This document shows positions 5,841 through 7,017 of a stretch of 7,017 bases of DNA, in pieces (position 1 is the stretch's first letter; the number at the start of each line of letters is the position of its first letter). Origin of the DNA: Promethearchaeota archaeon CR_4 (GTDB lineage Archaea > Asgardarchaeota > Lokiarchaeia > Sigyniarchaeales > CR-4). The notes under the pieces are model-generated. The model had not been told where the DNA came from. It searched no databases and saw only the letters and a program-made list of their open reading frames with translations. A program made the position numbers and the translations under genes. The DNA is taken from assembly GCA_001940655.1 (NCBI GenBank), contig MBAA01000090.1, positions 12,536-19,552 of the forward strand. Reading direction: 5' to 3'.

Positions 5841-6329
5841 TTAGATATACATCGACCGGGAGGGGTCCTGGTCTTCATCATTTTTGTTGCGATCTTTCGA
5901 TTTAGACTTGCCGCCCTTTGACTTGTAAAACTTTGAAAAGAAATCCTCGAATAAGTCCTTCAAGTCCCCCGCGCGCCCGCTTTCCATCGCGTCTTGGAGC
6001 ATTTGTTTTAATTCCTCTGGTAAACCGTCCAGTGGGAATACTTCGATGTGGGGGAGGTTATTGGCATATTCCTTTCGAGCCTTTTCGCGTTCTTTCTCTC
6101 GCTTTTGGAAGTAATTTTTCTTCGATAAGATGCGTTGCAAGTGATCTGCTACGAGTTTGTCGATATCCTGCGGGTCTTTCTCGAAGAGAGTTTTTGCGCC
6201 CAAGGATTCTTCGACTTCCGCTACTGCTTGCTCCCGCGCACCCTTGGGTAAGCTGGCGAGGTCTTCAGGGTTCAATCCGATGCGCGCTAGAACCGCGTTC
6301 CAGTTGATGATGATGTCCCACGAGGGCAT
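5841..6329 (-). CDS. Hypothetical charged helical protein (162 residues)
   Basis: I do not recognise this protein. It begins with a short hydrophobic/aromatic segment (MPSWDIIINW), followed by helices (NAVLARIGLNPEDLASLP, then an acidic region). A strongly charged helix at about 70-90, rich in Lys/Arg/Glu (KREKEREKARKEY), could be coiled coil. A Leu-rich acidic region follows (about 98-135, LPEELKQMLQDAM and DLFEDFFSKFY). The tail from ~136 is low-complexity Lys/Ser/Asp and probably disordered. There are no cysteines, signal peptide or membrane span. The ATG at 6329 has GAGTGA seven nt upstream. It stands 93 nt upstream of the phosphofructokinase start on the same strand. The protein-like composition and ribosome site support a real gene over the opposite-strand frames, but no function can be assigned. 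Confidence 0.75.
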   Translation of the reverse strand: MPSWDIIINWNAVLARIGLNPEDLASLPKGAREQAVAEVEESLGAKTLFEKDPQDIDKLVADHLQRILSKKNYFQKREKEREKARKEYANNLPHIEVFPLDGLPEELKQMLQDAMESGRAGDLKDLFEDFFSKFYKSKGGKSKSKDRNKNDEDQDPSRSMYI

Positions 6330-6370
6330 GTGTTTTTCACTCGAAATGTTTGTTGGTATAATCCAAATTA

Positions 6371-6393
6371 GTGCCTAAAAAGTTGTTTGGCAC
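6371..6393. repeat. Inverted repeat GTGCC...GGCAC upstream of the 162-residue gene
   Basis: GTGCC (6371-6375) and GGCAC (6389-6393) are exact inverted 5-mers around a 13-nt A/T-rich loop. They lie in the 176-nt gap between the 81-residue gene and the 162-residue gene. On the minus strand the loop includes a T5 run. This may be an operator for the 162-residue gene or a weak terminator stem for the 81-residue gene. The rest of this gap is AT-rich with no further gene visible. Confidence 0.25.
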
Positions 6394-6505
6394 AAAACAT
6401 TTGTGATTATAAGTTGTCGATTATGTTTGAATCTTAGCGATAGACCATATAAAGAAACCTTAGATTAAAACCGATAACCCACAGGTGAAAATAGGAAATA
6501 GTAAT

Positions 6506-6751
6506 TCATTTGAGAATCACATGCACTTCGGGATGTTCCCGGATATAAAGTCGGGCTTCCATTTCATCAACAAAGCTCCGTATAACGTCATACTCATAAT
6601 AACTCATTTTCCCATCAATTGGAAACTGCCTAACGGGGCGACTGATCATCCCCGTATCCAAATACACTTGCACCAAGCAAATTCGGGGATTATTTTCTGC
6701 GTCTTTGCACTTGGTGCAGCGTTTGGAGCCCCGAGCACAATGAGGGGCCAC
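6506..6751 (-). CDS. Small Cys-containing hypothetical protein next to ftsY (81 residues)
   Basis: I do not recognise the family. The N-terminus has C5, C12-x2-C15 and C25, which could bind a metal. After that come a beta-like stretch (ICLVQVYLDTGM), a basic segment ending QFPIDGKMSYYEYD, and a C-terminal helix-turn-strand (DEMEARLYIREHPEVHVIL) of the kind seen in small regulatory folds. The start is uncertain. GTG at 6751 is the only conventional start before the in-frame stop at 6799-6797, and its ribosome site is poor. An ATG-started frame on the opposite strand (6485-6811) competes, but the minus frame reads as a more ordinary soluble protein. The gene lies 93 nt downstream of the ftsY stop on the same strand. 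A TATA-like CATAATTATTGT (6822-6811) may give it its own promoter. Confidence 0.6.
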   Translation of the reverse strand: MAPHCARGSKRCTKCKDAENNPRICLVQVYLDTGMISRPVRQFPIDGKMSYYEYDVIRSFVDEMEARLYIREHPEVHVILK

Positions 6752-6782
6752 TATTCTCTGAATGAAATAGCAAGAAGAAATG

Positions 6783-6789
6783 AAAAAAA
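6783..6789 (-). terminator. Possible T7 terminator after ftsY
   Basis: Seven T residues on the minus strand lie 55 nt after the ftsY stop and 32 nt before the start of the 81-residue gene. This is a plausible archaeal U-tract terminator for ftsY. If so, the smaller gene would need its own promoter. Confidence 0.3.
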
Positions 6790-6844
6790 CTCCACGTTAT
6801 TGGAATTCTGACAATAATTATGCGGAAGTCGTAGAAAAAGCATT

Positions 6845-7017
6845 TCATTCGGTGATTCCAATAATTTTCTTCACGAACCATTCCGGATCGAAAGGTTGAA
6901 GATCCTCATATCCCTGCCCCGTGCCAATGAAAATGATGGGTTTTTTTGTGATGTAGGCAATGCTTAGGGCCGATCCACCCTTTGCATCTGCGTCCACCTT
7001 GGTGATGATGGAGGCAT
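6845..7017 (-). CDS. ftsY: Signal recognition particle receptor FtsY, C-terminal fragment
   Basis: The gene enters from the right edge, and only its last ~56 residues are seen. The translation begins ASIITKVDADAKGG, which holds the TKxD guanine-specificity motif and the DAKGG closing-loop signature of SRP-family GTPases. It continues through PIIFIGTGQGYEDL and ends PFDPEWFVKKIIG. The FDPEWF-type end marks FtsY rather than Ffh, whose G domain is followed by an M domain. FtsY is the membrane-associated GTPase receptor that docks ribosome-SRP complexes at the translocon. The stop is TGA at 6847-6845. The N-domain and the rest of the G domain lie outside the window. Confidence 0.95.
   Translation of the reverse strand, partial: ASIITKVDADAKGGSALSIAYITKKPIIFIGTGQGYEDLQPFDPEWFVKKIIGITE

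Noticed and set aside
5918..6307. Plus-strand 129-residue frame opposite the 162-residue protein
   Set aside because: Arg/Pro-rich composition and no ribosome site; the minus frame has a good ribosome site and ordinary protein composition.
6395..6428. Imperfect direct repeat around GATTAT in the gap before the 162-residue gene
   Set aside because: Two short AT-rich copies only; not enough to call a repeat array or CRISPR.
6485..6811. Plus-strand 108-residue frame opposite the 81-residue protein
   Set aside because: It has an ATG start, but its hydrophobic/His-rich patchwork looks less protein-like than the minus frame. It is kept as the main competitor, not as a call.

Overview
The window is archaeal. 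It encodes a TFIIB-family transcription factor (TFB; two cyclin repeats behind a CxxC ribbon) and the C-terminus of an FtsY whose closing signature fits archaeal FtsY. TATA-like boxes sit about 30-40 nt upstream of several starts. Base composition is moderate, and Shine-Dalgarno sequences are mixed with apparently leaderless starts. Asgard or another deep archaeal lineage is possible, but the sequence alone does not decide this. I see no rRNA, tRNA, CRISPR array, transposase or insertion-sequence end. No gene-free stretch exceeds about 180 bases.

Layout. At the left edge a small zinc-ribbon protein (+) converges on a four-gene minus-strand block. In transcription order the block is: a CARF/DUF6293-like winged-helix regulator (3465-2725), an HD-domain dGTPase-like dNTP triphosphohydrolase (2648-1446), a nucleoside 2-deoxyribosyltransferase-like protein (1314-802) and a dCMP deaminase-like protein (779-303). 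Divergent from the regulator is a TFB paralogue (3541-4479, +) with an altered zinc ribbon. The 66-75 bp between the two divergent starts holds one AT-rich TATA-like element next to a perfect 10-bp palindrome.

To the right the genes look more housekeeping-like, and all are on the minus strand. They are a 6-phosphofructokinase with the residue pair typical of PPi-dependent enzymes (5747-4560), an unrecognised charged 162-residue protein (6329-5841), an 81-residue Cys-containing protein (6751-6506) and the 3' end of ftsY (from 6845 off the right edge).

How the genes may work together. Three neighbouring enzymes act on deoxynucleotides: dNTP hydrolysis, deoxyribosyl transfer or hydrolysis, and dCMP deamination. 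Upstream of them, on the same strand, is a putative ligand-sensing CARF regulator, and divergent from that a spare general transcription factor. This could be ordinary control of the dNTP pool. It could also be an inducible nucleotide-depletion defence, by analogy with bacterial dGTPase and dCTP-deaminase anti-phage systems. The defence reading is inference only: no nuclease, cyclase or CRISPR component is visible here.
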